DNA of 64,000 nucleotides, taken from contig JAOFXR010000004.1 of NCBI GenBank assembly GCA_028047635.1, forward strand, positions 1 to 64,000, in the 5' to 3' direction. Positions 9,845-20,363 of the stretch are shown piece after piece (positions within the stretch are counted from its first letter, which is position 1; each line of letters starts with the position of its first letter). The DNA comes from Verrucomicrobiales bacterium (lineage in GTDB: Bacteria > Verrucomicrobiota > Verrucomicrobiia > Verrucomicrobiales > DEV007). The notes under the pieces are model-generated. The model was given only the letters and a program-made list of their open reading frames with translations, was not told the DNA's origin and searched no databases. The position numbers were made by a program, and so were the translations under genes.

Positions 9845-10639
9845 ATGCGGCTGAAAGATAAAGTCATCATCGTCACCGGCAGTTGCACTGGCATCGGAAA
9901 AGCCATCGCGAGCCAATGTGTCGCTGAAGGCGCGCGCGTCGTCATTCATGGACTCGAACAGGATCTCGGGGAAAAAGTAGTCTCAGAATTAGGCTCCGAA
10001 AATGCCGAGCTCCATATCGAAGACTTAACCACAGAAGGTTGCCCCGAAAGACTCGTCGAACTTGCCGTCTCAAACTTTGGCAAGCTCGATGCCGTAGTCA
10101 ACAATGCAGCCATGGTGGCGTCGGGAAACATTCACACTACCGACGAAGCCTTTTTCAACCGCATCCTCGCGGTGAACACGATGGCTCCGTTCCGACTTAT
10201 TCAGTCCGCGCTCTCTCGCCTCACTGAAACAAGAGGCACCGTCCTCAATATTGGCAGCGTGAACGCCTGGAGCGGAGAACCCGACCTGCTTCCTTACAGC
10301 GTTTCCAAAGGCGCTCTGATGACGATGACACGGAACCTCGGGGACACACTCATGAGAGAAAATGGAATTCGCGTGAACCAGATCAATCCGGGCTGGGTTC
10401 TCACAGAAAACGAAGCGCAGCGCAAACGCGAGCATGGGCTCAGTGACGACTGGCCTTCTGACCTTCCTAAAGTTTACGCACCCTCGGGAAGGATTTTAAA
10501 GCCGGAAGAAATCGCCATGGCCGCGATTTACTGGCTCGCCGAAGAAAGTGGCCCCATCAGCGGGCAGGTCGTCGATCTCGAACAGCACCCTTTCATCGGA
10601 CGCAACCCACCGAAGGACAATACTACCATTCCCACCTAA
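9845..10639 (+). CDS. SDR family oxidoreductase
   Basis: KVIIVTGSCTGIGKAIA, VVNNAAM, YSVSKGALMTMTRNLG, INPGWVLTE. Confidence 0.9.
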   Translation: MRLKDKVIIVTGSCTGIGKAIASQCVAEGARVVIHGLEQDLGEKVVSELGSENAELHIEDLTTEGCPERLVELAVSNFGKLDAVVNNAAMVASGNIHTTDEAFFNRILAVNTMAPFRLIQSALSRLTETRGTVLNIGSVNAWSGEPDLLPYSVSKGALMTMTRNLGDTLMRENGIRVNQINPGWVLTENEAQRKREHGLSDDWPSDLPKVYAPSGRILKPEEIAMAAIYWLAEESGPISGQVVDLEQHPFIGRNPPKDNTTIPT

Positions 10640-11524
10640 ATGCCAAAACTAGCCGCCTTTCCCAAAGCCTACATGCAGGCGCTCTGCAAAGACGGAACCA
10701 TGACAGTTTCGGAATGGATTGCTCTCGCCGACACACTCGAAGTCGAAGGGCTCGAATGGTATGCCGGATTTCTCGAAATGGAGGATAAGAGTAATTGGCC
10801 CCGTTTCCGAAAAGAAGTCGAGGCGACCGGGCGTGTCATTCCGATGATGTGTTGCTCACCTGACTTCACCCATCCTGATTCAGAATTCCGTGCCAACGAG
10901 ATTGCGAAGCAGAAGAACTGGATAGACATGACGGAGACCCTCGGCGGCTCCTACTGCCGGGTCCTGAGCGGGCAGCGCCGTCCGGAATTAAGTATCACAG
11001 AAGGTGTCCGATTGGCAGCCGAGTCGATCGAAGCCTGCCTCCCCTACGCCGAAGAAAGAGGAATTACCCTGATCATCGAAAATCACTACAAAGACGATTT
11101 TTGGGAGTATCCCGAATTCGCCCAAAAGATGGATGTCTTCTGCGCACTCGTGGATGCCATTCAGCACTCGCACTTTGGGGTGAACTACGATCCCAGCAAC
11201 ACCTACCTCGCCGGCGAAGATCCCCTCGAGCTTTTGAAGCGGGTTTCGTCAAGAGTCGTCACGATGCATGCAAGCGACCGGTATCTAGCCGAAGGAACGA
11301 TCGAAGATCTACGCCGCGAAGAAGGTGGAGCAGAAGGCTACGCCAAGCGCCTCCGCCACGGCGAGATAGGAAAAGGCCTCAACGACTACGACGCCATTTT
11401 CTCGGAACTGAAGAGCAAGGGTTTCGATGGATGGATCAGCATCGAAGACGGCGTCGACGGCATCGATCAGCTCGCTCGGAGCGTTGCCTTTCTTCAAAAG
11501 AAAATCGCACAGCACTGGGGTTAG
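10640..11524 (+). CDS. Sugar phosphate isomerase/epimerase (TIM barrel)
   Basis: [57 protein letters not shown]; start abuts the preceding stop (TAAATG). Confidence 0.82.
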   Translation: MPKLAAFPKAYMQALCKDGTMTVSEWIALADTLEVEGLEWYAGFLEMEDKSNWPRFRKEVEATGRVIPMMCCSPDFTHPDSEFRANEIAKQKNWIDMTETLGGSYCRVLSGQRRPELSITEGVRLAAESIEACLPYAEERGITLIIENHYKDDFWEYPEFAQKMDVFCALVDAIQHSHFGVNYDPSNTYLAGEDPLELLKRVSSRVVTMHASDRYLAEGTIEDLRREEGGAEGYAKRLRHGEIGKGLNDYDAIFSELKSKGFDGWISIEDGVDGIDQLARSVAFLQKKIAQHWG

Positions 11525-11595
11525 TTCGCCCTTACCGAAAAAAAACGACAGTATTTGTCTTGCTCGGAAGTAAGAACATCGAAGCCCGCTCCCCC

Positions 11596-13041
11596 ATGAA
11601 GCTCATTCCCCTCCTCTATCTTGCCCTCTCGATTCCCCTTTCAGGCCTCTCGAAAGACCCTAACTTTGTATTCCTCCTCGTCGATGATCTCGGCTGGGCA
11701 GATATCGGGATTAACGGAAGCACGTTCCACAAAACCCCTAACATTGATGCCTTTTCCAACACGGGAGTTCGCTTCAGTGACGGCTACGCAGCAGCATCAA
11801 TCTGCTCGCCGACCCGAGCCAGCATCCTCACAGGACGCCATCCTGTTCGCGTTAACATCACCGACTTTATTTCCGGAAATCCCAGCACCGGAAAATTTCA
11901 AAAAGTGGAAGACCGGGACAACCTTGCTCTCGAAGAAGTCACGATTGCTGAAGCGCTGAAAGAGAACGGATACAAAACCTACTTTGCAGGCAAATGGCAT
12001 CTAGGGGGCGAAGGCTACTACCCGGAAGATCAGGGCTTCGACATCAATATCGGCGGCCACACAAGCGGTAGCCCGAGAGGCGGGTATTACTCGCCTTGGA
12101 ACAACCCAAAATTGCAGCAAAAAGAAGAAGGCGAGTATCTAACCGAACGCCTCACAGCAGAGACCAATGCATTCATCGAAGCGCAGAGCAAAGAAGAGAA
12201 ACCGTTTCTCGTCTACCTCTCCTACTACAACGTGCACACCCCGATTCAGGCTTACCAAAAGCGAGTCGACGAGTATCGAAAGGCCGCTGATTTACTCGAA
12301 GGCGACACCCCGCTCCTGAAAACACGAGATGGCGTCTCACGTGGGCGTCAGGACAATCCAGAGTTGGCCTCGATGGTGGCGGCAGTTGATGACAGTGTGG
12401 GATCGATTCTCAAGAAGTTGGATGAGCTCAAAATTGCCGACAACACCGTCGTTATTTTCTTTTCTGATAACGGAGGCCTTTGCACCCGTCCACCGTCCTA
12501 CGGCGAAGGAAAGAAAAAGAAGAACCCTTCATTTTTGCCAACGGGTCCTGGCTGCAATCTGCCGCTTCGATCCGGCAAGGGCTGGCTCTACGAGGGAGGC
12601 ATTCGTGAAGCAACGATCGTGCGAGCGCCGGGCGTCACTGCCCCCGGGGGTATATGCCATTCGCCTGTCGTTAGTACTGACTTTTTCCCGACAATCCTCG
12701 AGTTGGCCGGGATCGAAGCGAAACCCGAACTTCACGTCGACGGGGAGAGCCTCGTTGATCTGTTGACGAATCCTGATCAGAAAAAAAATCGCTCACTTTA
12801 CTGGCATTACCCTCATTACCATGGCTCAGGCTGGACGCCTGGAGGCGCGATCCGAAAAGGCGACTGGAAGCTGATCGAATTCTGGGAACATGGCGATGCA
12901 CAGCTTTTCAATTTGAGCTCTGATATCGGCGAACTGAACGATCTCAGCGAGAAGCATCCGGAGAAGAAGGCAGAACTCATCAAAGATCTCGCCGACTGGC
13001 GAAATGAGATCGGAGCCGTAATGCCTGAATTAGCCGAATAG
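11596..13041 (+). CDS. Sulfatase (S1 family, arylsulfatase-like)
   Basis: Signal peptide from [31 protein letters not shown]; FGly motif [15 protein letters not shown]; start trimmed from the ORF track. Confidence 0.93.
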   Translation: MKLIPLLYLALSIPLSGLSKDPNFVFLLVDDLGWADIGINGSTFHKTPNIDAFSNTGVRFSDGYAAASICSPTRASILTGRHPVRVNITDFISGNPSTGKFQKVEDRDNLALEEVTIAEALKENGYKTYFAGKWHLGGEGYYPEDQGFDINIGGHTSGSPRGGYYSPWNNPKLQQKEEGEYLTERLTAETNAFIEAQSKEEKPFLVYLSYYNVHTPIQAYQKRVDEYRKAADLLEGDTPLLKTRDGVSRGRQDNPELASMVAAVDDSVGSILKKLDELKIADNTVVIFFSDNGGLCTRPPSYGEGKKKKNPSFLPTGPGCNLPLRSGKGWLYEGGIREATIVRAPGVTAPGGICHSPVVSTDFFPTILELAGIEAKPELHVDGESLVDLLTNPDQKKNRSLYWHYPHYHGSGWTPGGAIRKGDWKLIEFWEHGDAQLFNLSSDIGELNDLSEKHPEKKAELIKDLADWRNEIGAVMPELAE

Positions 13042-13052
13042 AATCCGAACGA

Positions 13053-14579
13053 CTATTTCACTCTGAACGTTTTCTCGTAATGAGGCATCGTGTTCTTGGT
13101 CCAGGTATCGAGGGCTGCTTTGGTATCGTGCCACTTCGGTTCCTGATGCGTTTGGCTCCACTGTAGCCCTTCGGCGACCATAGAATTGAGTAACTCGACG
13201 TGCTCCTTCGAGACATCATCACTCTCTGAGAAATCAGTCGTCACATCGTAGATCTTCCACGAACTCAGATTCTTGCGGTAAGCCTTCAAATTGCCCACGC
13301 GGATCGCGACCTCGTTTCCTGATCCATGATGGCGAAGCCAGAAGATCGGTTCGTCGGGATGGGAGTTCTTTCCCGCAAGAAAATCGCTCCAGATATCTTT
13401 CCCATCGAGCTTCTTATTTTTCGGAATCTTCGCCCCGGCGAGACCGGCAAAAGTGGGATAGAAATCCAGGGCCAGAACCGGATGATCAAACACATCCCCG
13501 GCGGGCACCTTCTCCGGCCAGTGCATGAACATGGGAACACGAATCCCACCCTCGTGCGCCGATCCTTTATCATCCTGAAGCGGCGCATTGCTGGCGGCCT
13601 GTAGAATCTTCCCACCGTTGTCGCTCATGAAAACGATCAGGGTTTCCTCCATGATCGAATCGTCTGCATTTCCGTCTCCGTTGGGATCCTTCAGCGTGTC
13701 CACGAGTTGTTTCACTCCGCGATCCACCGCATACATCATCGCCACGTAATTCTGGCGCTTCTTGTAATCGGTAAAATTAATCCCGCTACCCGGATTCGCA
13801 GGCTTGTGATCAGGATAGAGATGCTGCAAATCTTCGGTTTTTCCGTGCAGTGGTGAATGAGGCGCGTTGTAGGCCATGTAGAGGAAAAACGGCTTAGCCT
13901 TCGCTGACTTCTTTGCAATATAATCCGCCCCTTCGTCAGACAGCATGTCAGTCAGATAAGCCCCTTCAGGAGACTTAAATGCCTCGCCGTTCCGCTCAAG
14001 GAAATACTGATAGTCATTGATCTTCGGCTCCACTTTATCAGAGATATAAGGATAGTACTGATGCCCTCCTCCCACGAAACCGTAGAACTCGTCAAAACCG
14101 CGGTTATTGGGATGAAACGGCTTGGACGAGCCCACATGCCATTTTCCAATGCAAGCCGTCGCATATCCCGCCTTTTTCAGCACCGTGCTCATGAGCATCT
14201 CGTTTTCCGGGATCCCTTTTGAATTATAATCCTCAAGGTTCTTCGACACATCAGGCAGATTTTTCTGCCCTCCGTAAGTGTGAGGCATACGGCCTGACAA
14301 CAAGGCCATCCGACTCGGGCCACAAAAAGGATGAGCCACGTAAGCCTGCTTAAAGATTGTCCCGGCTCGGGCAAGCGCATCGATATTTGGAGTCACCACA
14401 TCCGTCTCCACTCCGAACAATTCGGCATTAAAGCCCACATCCGCGTAGCCAAGATCATCAAGGAACAGGAGAACGATGTTTGGCTTTTTCGCGTCATCCT
14501 GCGCAAAACTAGCTCCACAAAAATTGATGACTACTCCTGCCAGAATCGCAGAAAGGGCGTTGTGAATCCTTTGTCTCAT
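13053..14579 (-). CDS. Sulfatase (S1 family)
   Basis: PNIVLLFLDDLGYADVG; FGly motif FCGPSRMALLSGRMPH; HEGGIRVPMFMHWP. Confidence 0.93.
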   Translation of the reverse strand: MRQRIHNALSAILAGVVINFCGASFAQDDAKKPNIVLLFLDDLGYADVGFNAELFGVETDVVTPNIDALARAGTIFKQAYVAHPFCGPSRMALLSGRMPHTYGGQKNLPDVSKNLEDYNSKGIPENEMLMSTVLKKAGYATACIGKWHVGSSKPFHPNNRGFDEFYGFVGGGHQYYPYISDKVEPKINDYQYFLERNGEAFKSPEGAYLTDMLSDEGADYIAKKSAKAKPFFLYMAYNAPHSPLHGKTEDLQHLYPDHKPANPGSGINFTDYKKRQNYVAMMYAVDRGVKQLVDTLKDPNGDGNADDSIMEETLIVFMSDNGGKILQAASNAPLQDDKGSAHEGGIRVPMFMHWPEKVPAGDVFDHPVLALDFYPTFAGLAGAKIPKNKKLDGKDIWSDFLAGKNSHPDEPIFWLRHHGSGNEVAIRVGNLKAYRKNLSSWKIYDVTTDFSESDDVSKEHVELLNSMVAEGLQWSQTHQEPKWHDTKAALDTWTKNTMPHYEKTFRVK

Positions 14580-14821
14580 CGGTGTCTCTTACTAAATCAC
14601 TTCCGAGTCATCGCAATCCTAACGGAAAAAGTTCAGTCTATCATCTTTTCCCACTCGCAGGCATTTCGGCTCCGGTATTGCAGGGTTCAGAGAAAACCCC
14701 TTCAATATCGGCAGGTTTCACGGCCTGAGGGAATAGGAAGATGAACCCACTCTGTGAACGCAGCAATCCCCGACCGGTTCAGCATCAAATCGAAACGAAT
14801 AGATCACGCCTCTCAAATTTT

Positions 14822-16360
14822 ATGAAACTATTTTCAATCCTCTTATCACTACTGGCTTCAATCGCAGCACCGGCGATCGCCGACGATCGTCCCAATGTCC
14901 TTTGGATCACAATCGAAGACTGGTCGCCCGATCTCTCTTGCTACGGAACCAAAGGCCTTCAGACCCCACACGTCGACAAGCTTGCTTCTGAAGGCATTCG
15001 CTACGAGCACGCTTTTACCACTTCCCCGGTTTGTTCGACATCGCGGTCGGCGATGATGACGGGATTTCATCAAAATTTCATCGGCGCCAATCAGCACCGC
15101 GAGCACAACAAAGAGGCTTTACCGCACGGAATAAAGCCGATCCCCCATCTCTTCGCTGAAGCGGGCTACTACACCGCACTCATGAGTAGAAAGACTGACT
15201 GTAATTTCCTTCCCACGAAAAAAGAGGAACTATTCATGGGCGCTGACTGGGCTGACCGAAGGGAAGACCAGCCTTTCTTTGCGAGAATCACTTTCGGAGG
15301 CACTCACCGTTCCTGGAACCGCGATCCCGAACGTCCCATCGCCATCGAAGACGTCGAGATCCCACCCTATTATGCCGACACTGAATTCGTTCGTCGTGAC
15401 TGGGCCAACGGACTTGAGCAAATGCAGTTGGTGGATCGCGAAGTGGGCGAACTCCTCAAGCGCCTCGATGACGAAGGGCTCCGCAACAACACGATCGTCT
15501 TCTTTATCGGAGATCACGGTCGCTGCCACATCCGCGGAAAACAATTCCTCTACGACGGGGGCATTCGCATTCCTATGATTATGCGTTGGCCCGGAAAGGT
15601 TGAACCGGCACAGGTCAGCGACGATCTCGTGATGTCGATCGACATCGGCGCAACGATTCTTGAGGCCGCTGGAATCGAAGCCCCTGTTCCGCTCCATGGA
15701 AAAAGCCTTTTCAGCGAAGAGGTTAAAAATCGCGAATACGTCTTCGCCGCACGCGATAAAATGGACGAAACTCATGACTCAATGCGTGCGATTCGCTCCA
15801 AAGATCACAAGTTGATCCTGAACCTCATGCCCGAGCGCCCCTGGTGCCAATACAACCGCTACAAGGAGGGAGCTTACCCTGTTCTAGCGGAGATGAATAT
15901 CATGAACATCAAAGGTGAACTGACACCCGAGCAGTCCGCCTTTTTCGCTCCGACCAAACCCGAAATCGAACTGTTCGATCTTCGCCAAGATCCTCATGAG
16001 GTGAACAACCTCGCCGACGATCCAAGCTATAAGGAGATCAAAGCAGAGCTACTCGCCAAACTCACTAAGTGGCGCAACGAAGTGATTCACGATCAGGGAG
16101 TCAGTGACGAGTTCCGCGCGCTCGATACCTTCCCGAAAAAACTGACCGAGCCTACCCTCGAAAAATGGGTCAACGCCAATCAGGAGAACTATGATTTTAA
16201 CACCACCGGCTGGCCCGCCTGGTATCCGACCCGAACACTCGAAGAGTGGGAAAAAGCCAGAGAGAAATGGGAGCCCTATGTGTTTCGTGGCCCTGAAGAG
16301 AAGGTAGACCGTCCTAAAATCGTAGCATCCAAGAAGAGAAATAAACCTGCTAAAAAATGA
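14822..16360 (+). CDS. Sulfatase (S1 family) with non-canonical C-S-T-S-R motif
   Basis: RPNVLWITIEDWSPDLSCYG; motif VCSTSRSAMMTG; FFIGDHGRCHIRGKQFLYDGGIRIPMIMRWPG; start trimmed to the signal peptide MKLFSILLSLLAS. Confidence 0.88.
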   Translation: MKLFSILLSLLASIAAPAIADDRPNVLWITIEDWSPDLSCYGTKGLQTPHVDKLASEGIRYEHAFTTSPVCSTSRSAMMTGFHQNFIGANQHREHNKEALPHGIKPIPHLFAEAGYYTALMSRKTDCNFLPTKKEELFMGADWADRREDQPFFARITFGGTHRSWNRDPERPIAIEDVEIPPYYADTEFVRRDWANGLEQMQLVDREVGELLKRLDDEGLRNNTIVFFIGDHGRCHIRGKQFLYDGGIRIPMIMRWPGKVEPAQVSDDLVMSIDIGATILEAAGIEAPVPLHGKSLFSEEVKNREYVFAARDKMDETHDSMRAIRSKDHKLILNLMPERPWCQYNRYKEGAYPVLAEMNIMNIKGELTPEQSAFFAPTKPEIELFDLRQDPHEVNNLADDPSYKEIKAELLAKLTKWRNEVIHDQGVSDEFRALDTFPKKLTEPTLEKWVNANQENYDFNTTGWPAWYPTRTLEEWEKAREKWEPYVFRGPEEKVDRPKIVASKKRNKPAKK

Positions 16361-17232
16361 TCACACGTAGAAACTCTATCCAACTCCTCGCCGCTGCCGC
16401 AGCGGGGTCCGCGACACGTCCCTCATGGGCTGACGAGAAACCAAAATTCCCTATCGGTGCCTGCGACTGGTCGATAAAAAAACAGCAGGATATCTCCGCC
16501 TTCGATGTTGCAGGCGAGATAGGGCTGGAAGGTTTGCAAGTCAGCTTCAGCACTCCGGATTCGGAGTTTGATCTACGAGATGCAAAAGTCCGCGAGCAAT
16601 ACTATCGAAAAGTCGACGCGACCGGCATTCAGCTGGCCTCACTCGGGATGGGCATCCTCAACAAGATGCCGCTTGCTACACATCCAGAATCGATCGACTG
16701 GGTAGACGACGTCATCGCCGTCATCGCAGCGATGAGCAAAGAGCAGCCTGACAAAGCCCCGAATATTTGCCTGCTCGCCTTCTTTGGAAAAGGAGATATC
16801 AATGGCAAACCGGAGTTGATGGATGCCGTGATCCGGAAACTCAAGACTGTCGTAAAAAAGGCGGAAGATGCCGGCGTCGTATTGGGAATTGAATCCCTCC
16901 TCTCCGCCGACGATCACCTAAAAATTATTGACGGCGTGGGCTCGAAAGCGATTCAGGTCTACTACGATTCCGCGAACTCTCTCAAAATGGAATACGACAT
17001 CTATGAAGAAGTCGTTCAGCTCGGCGCAGATCGCATCTGCCAGATTCACTGCAAAGAAAACAAAGGACTGGTTGGCGAAGGGGATGTCGACTTCGTGAAA
17101 TTCCAACAATCCCTCACTAAGACCGGTTACAAGGACTGGCTTATTATCGAAGGCTCCACTCCAAAAGGCACCGGAGTCGTTGAGGCCTATCAAAAGAACT
17201 TCGCCACTCTCAATGAAATCTTCCGAAAATGA
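16357..17232 (+). CDS. Sugar phosphate isomerase/epimerase with a Tat-like signal
   Basis: TRRNSIQLLAAAAAGSATRPSWA signal; IGLEGLQVSF, VYYDSANSLKMEYDIYEEV, ICQIHCKENKG; ATGA overlaps with both neighbours. Confidence 0.83.
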   Translation: MITRRNSIQLLAAAAAGSATRPSWADEKPKFPIGACDWSIKKQQDISAFDVAGEIGLEGLQVSFSTPDSEFDLRDAKVREQYYRKVDATGIQLASLGMGILNKMPLATHPESIDWVDDVIAVIAAMSKEQPDKAPNICLLAFFGKGDINGKPELMDAVIRKLKTVVKKAEDAGVVLGIESLLSADDHLKIIDGVGSKAIQVYYDSANSLKMEYDIYEEVVQLGADRICQIHCKENKGLVGEGDVDFVKFQQSLTKTGYKDWLIIEGSTPKGTGVVEAYQKNFATLNEIFRK

Positions 17233-18767
17233 AGAGATCTCCTATCCTCTTAATCATCGCCGTGCTGGGGGCCATCTCACTCTCACATGCGGACAAAGCG
17301 GACTCCGCAGTTAAACCCAATGTGATTCTCATCTACGCCGATGACCTCGGTATTGGAATGCTCGGATGCTACGGGCAAAAATTGGTGAAGACGCCCCACA
17401 TTGACCGGCTCGCGGCCGAGGGAATTAAATTCAACAATTACTACGGAGGGGTTTTCTGTGCCCCTGCCCGGTGGACGCTCCTAACAGGCTTACACGATGG
17501 CCGCTTTGGCGGGTGGAAACAAAATGGCGCTGGCCTTCCGATCAAACGGGACGCAGGCGATATCACGGAACAAGATTTCCAAAAGCAAATGGCCAACGTG
17601 AAGGCCAATGCTAACCCGATTGCTCCTGAAGAGATCTTTCTTGGGCAGATCGCCCAGAAGGCTGGCTATGCGACAGCCCAGTTCGGGAAATTGGACCGAG
17701 GTTTCCTGACATGGTCAGAACGAGTGCAACGCTTCGGCTGGGATTTCCATGAAGGCTACTATGATCACCAGCGGGCACACGGGTTCTATCCACCCTACCT
17801 GTGGAGGAACGGAGAACGCTTCGACCTTCTCGGCAACAAAGACCCACGTTGCGGAAAAATGAGTGAGAAAGGCGACGAGCCTGTCGGGTCTGGCGGCGAG
17901 ACCTATTCACAGAATGTATTCATCGACGGCATCCTCAAATACATCCGGGCTCATCAGGAAAAACCTTTTTTTATTTATCACTCAACGCAGCTGCCCCATG
18001 GCCCAGTCGCGATCCCGGAACTGCACCTTGATTTCGCAACCTTATCCGACCTCTCTCTCGCCGAGAAGAAGTACGCCTCGATGGTGAAGATGTTGGATGA
18101 CCATGTCGGGCTCATCATGAAAGAACTGAAGACTCTCGGGCTTGATGAAAACACCATCGTCGCGTTCACCTCTGACAATGGCCACGAACTCTACTACGGC
18201 CCCAAACCCAACTACCACCGACAGAAGTTCCCAGACGGAGGGAAGGCCAACCTCACCGACAGAAAGTGGCGCACCTCAGAATGCGAGGACGTCTTTGACG
18301 GCGCCGGAGGCAGGGCCGGAATCAAGCGATCAGGCTACCAGGGCGGAATCCAGTGCCCCATGATTGTTCGTTGGCCCGGGAAAATATCAGCGGGAACTGA
18401 AACCAATCATATGAGCGCCCACTACGATTTCATGGCTACGCTGGCTGATATCGTGGAGAGCGATTCACCGGCCGGCAAAGACAGCCTTTCCTATCTCCCC
18501 ACCCTGCTCGGAAAATCGCAGAAGCAAACACACGACTTCATTATCGTGAACAACCACTTTAATAAAATGGGGAGTTCTACGATCATCTCCAGGGATGGTT
18601 GGAAACTGGTCGAAATCGACCGGGCAAAGGATCACTTCCAACTCTACGACCTCAATACTGACAACGAAGAGCGCTACGATCTAGCTGCCAAATTTCCGGA
18701 TCGCGTGAAACAGCTCAAATCGAAACTCCTTTCCGAAATCGATTCCCCTCGTCCTGATCTCAATTAA
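17229..18767 (+). CDS. Sulfatase (S1 family)
   Basis: PNVILIYADDLGIGMLGCYG; FGly motif FCAPARWTLLTG; YQGGIQCPMIVRWPG. Confidence 0.93.
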   Translation: MKRSPILLIIAVLGAISLSHADKADSAVKPNVILIYADDLGIGMLGCYGQKLVKTPHIDRLAAEGIKFNNYYGGVFCAPARWTLLTGLHDGRFGGWKQNGAGLPIKRDAGDITEQDFQKQMANVKANANPIAPEEIFLGQIAQKAGYATAQFGKLDRGFLTWSERVQRFGWDFHEGYYDHQRAHGFYPPYLWRNGERFDLLGNKDPRCGKMSEKGDEPVGSGGETYSQNVFIDGILKYIRAHQEKPFFIYHSTQLPHGPVAIPELHLDFATLSDLSLAEKKYASMVKMLDDHVGLIMKELKTLGLDENTIVAFTSDNGHELYYGPKPNYHRQKFPDGGKANLTDRKWRTSECEDVFDGAGGRAGIKRSGYQGGIQCPMIVRWPGKISAGTETNHMSAHYDFMATLADIVESDSPAGKDSLSYLPTLLGKSQKQTHDFIIVNNHFNKMGSSTIISRDGWKLVEIDRAKDHFQLYDLNTDNEERYDLAAKFPDRVKQLKSKLLSEIDSPRPDLN

Positions 18768-18779
18768 TTTTCTCTTCCG

Positions 18780-20321
18780 ATGCCGAATTTTGCAAACCTC
18801 ATTCTCTTTCTAACCGCACTGGCGTTTGGATACTCCAATGCCGCCGAGCGTCCCAATGTTCTCATCATCATGGCCGACGACCTCGGCTATGCAGATTTGA
18901 GTTTTCTCCCTCAGTCACCCAAAGACGTCGATACCCCATCGATTGATAAACTCGCGAGTGAAGGCACCTACTTCAGCAACGCCTATGCCACCGCTCCGAT
19001 TTGCAGTCCCTCGAGATGTGGGATGATCACGGGCCGCTACCAACAGCGCTGGGGAAATTACTGGTACGGTCAGGGCGGACTTCCAAACGAGGAGACCACC
19101 CTGCCTCAGGCCCTCAATGAACTGGGTTATTTCTCCCAGAAAATTGGAAAAACACACCTCAACGGCGGCCCTGCCGAACACCCGCTCGATCATGGCTTTG
19201 CCGAGTTTCTGGGATTCATGCATCATAGCTGGGACTACATTCGATTGAGCGATAAAGACCTAGCGGCCTACAAAAAGCGCGCCGAAGGCAAATCACTGGG
19301 CATCCTCAACGTCGGCCCGCTCGAGCGTGGAAAAGGAGGCACGGCATCCTACGACAAAGGATTCACCACTGAAATTTTCACCGAGGAAGCGGTCAAGACA
19401 ATCAAAGCGGGGAAAAGCAGCGACAAGCCATTTTACATCCAGCTCGAACACAACGCGGTGCACATGCCCACTTACATCGCTGATCCTGACTATGCGCGAA
19501 AAGCAGGCTACGAGCAGCCTGTGTGGGATCGAGAAGCGGAGCATTGGGAATTTCCATTTTGGGATCCCAATGATATTAGCTGGGAAAAGTGGCACAAGAA
19601 ATGGGGCCACCTTGAAGAGATTGATGAACTGGGACGCAAGCGCTACCTCGCCAATCTCATGGCCCTCGACGACAGTGTCGGCAAATTAGTCAAGGCACTG
19701 GAAGAAACCGGACAGCGGGAGAATACCATTATCGTCTTTATCTCCGACAACGGAGGAACGATCAACACCTATTCAAACAACACTCCGCTTCGAGGCTACA
19801 AATATATGTTCGGCGAAGGTGGCGTTCGAGTGCCCATGATCATCTCCTGGCCGGGACAACTCCCTCAAAATGAAACACGCAGCGAACTGACCTCAGGTAT
19901 GGATATTTTTCCAACAGTTGTTGAGCTGGCCGGAGGTAAGTTACCGTCCAATCTTGATGGAAGAAGCCTCAGCCCAAGTCTGAAGAGTATATCAAAAGAG
20001 GCAGGCCATGACTTCCTTTTTTTCTCGGACGGGAAAGGCACCTGGAGTATCAGGGAGGGCGACTGGAAGCTGATTAGCTCTCCCGGCTGGACGCATTCCA
20101 GCTACCAACTCGATGAAGCCAATTTGGCCCATCCTGCCGAAGAGGCTACCTACCCTCCCGGAGTTGTTCTTTTCAATCTCAGCGATGACATCGGCGAAAC
20201 GACGGATCGCTCCGCCGAACACCCAGAGCGAGTCGAGAGCATGACCGCCCTTTACCAAAGCTGGCGCGAGCAGATGGGTACCTCAGTGAGAGGCAACGCA
20301 AAAAAGAAGAAAAAGCAGTGA
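18780..20321 (+). CDS. Sulfatase (S1 family)
   Basis: PNVLIIMADDLGYADL; FGly motif ICSPSRCGMITGRYQQR; GEGGVRVPMIISWPG. Confidence 0.93.
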   Translation: MPNFANLILFLTALAFGYSNAAERPNVLIIMADDLGYADLSFLPQSPKDVDTPSIDKLASEGTYFSNAYATAPICSPSRCGMITGRYQQRWGNYWYGQGGLPNEETTLPQALNELGYFSQKIGKTHLNGGPAEHPLDHGFAEFLGFMHHSWDYIRLSDKDLAAYKKRAEGKSLGILNVGPLERGKGGTASYDKGFTTEIFTEEAVKTIKAGKSSDKPFYIQLEHNAVHMPTYIADPDYARKAGYEQPVWDREAEHWEFPFWDPNDISWEKWHKKWGHLEEIDELGRKRYLANLMALDDSVGKLVKALEETGQRENTIIVFISDNGGTINTYSNNTPLRGYKYMFGEGGVRVPMIISWPGQLPQNETRSELTSGMDIFPTVVELAGGKLPSNLDGRSLSPSLKSISKEAGHDFLFFSDGKGTWSIREGDWKLISSPGWTHSSYQLDEANLAHPAEEATYPPGVVLFNLSDDIGETTDRSAEHPERVESMTALYQSWREQMGTSVRGNAKKKKKQ

Positions 20322-20363
20322 GATTGATTCCTCATTCCAAATCTCTTTTACCCTTAAACCATT

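Noticed and set aside
11101-11595. N-terminal extension of the sulfatase ORF in the track
   Set aside because: Overlaps the epimerase CDS out of frame; the real start is the signal peptide Met at 11596
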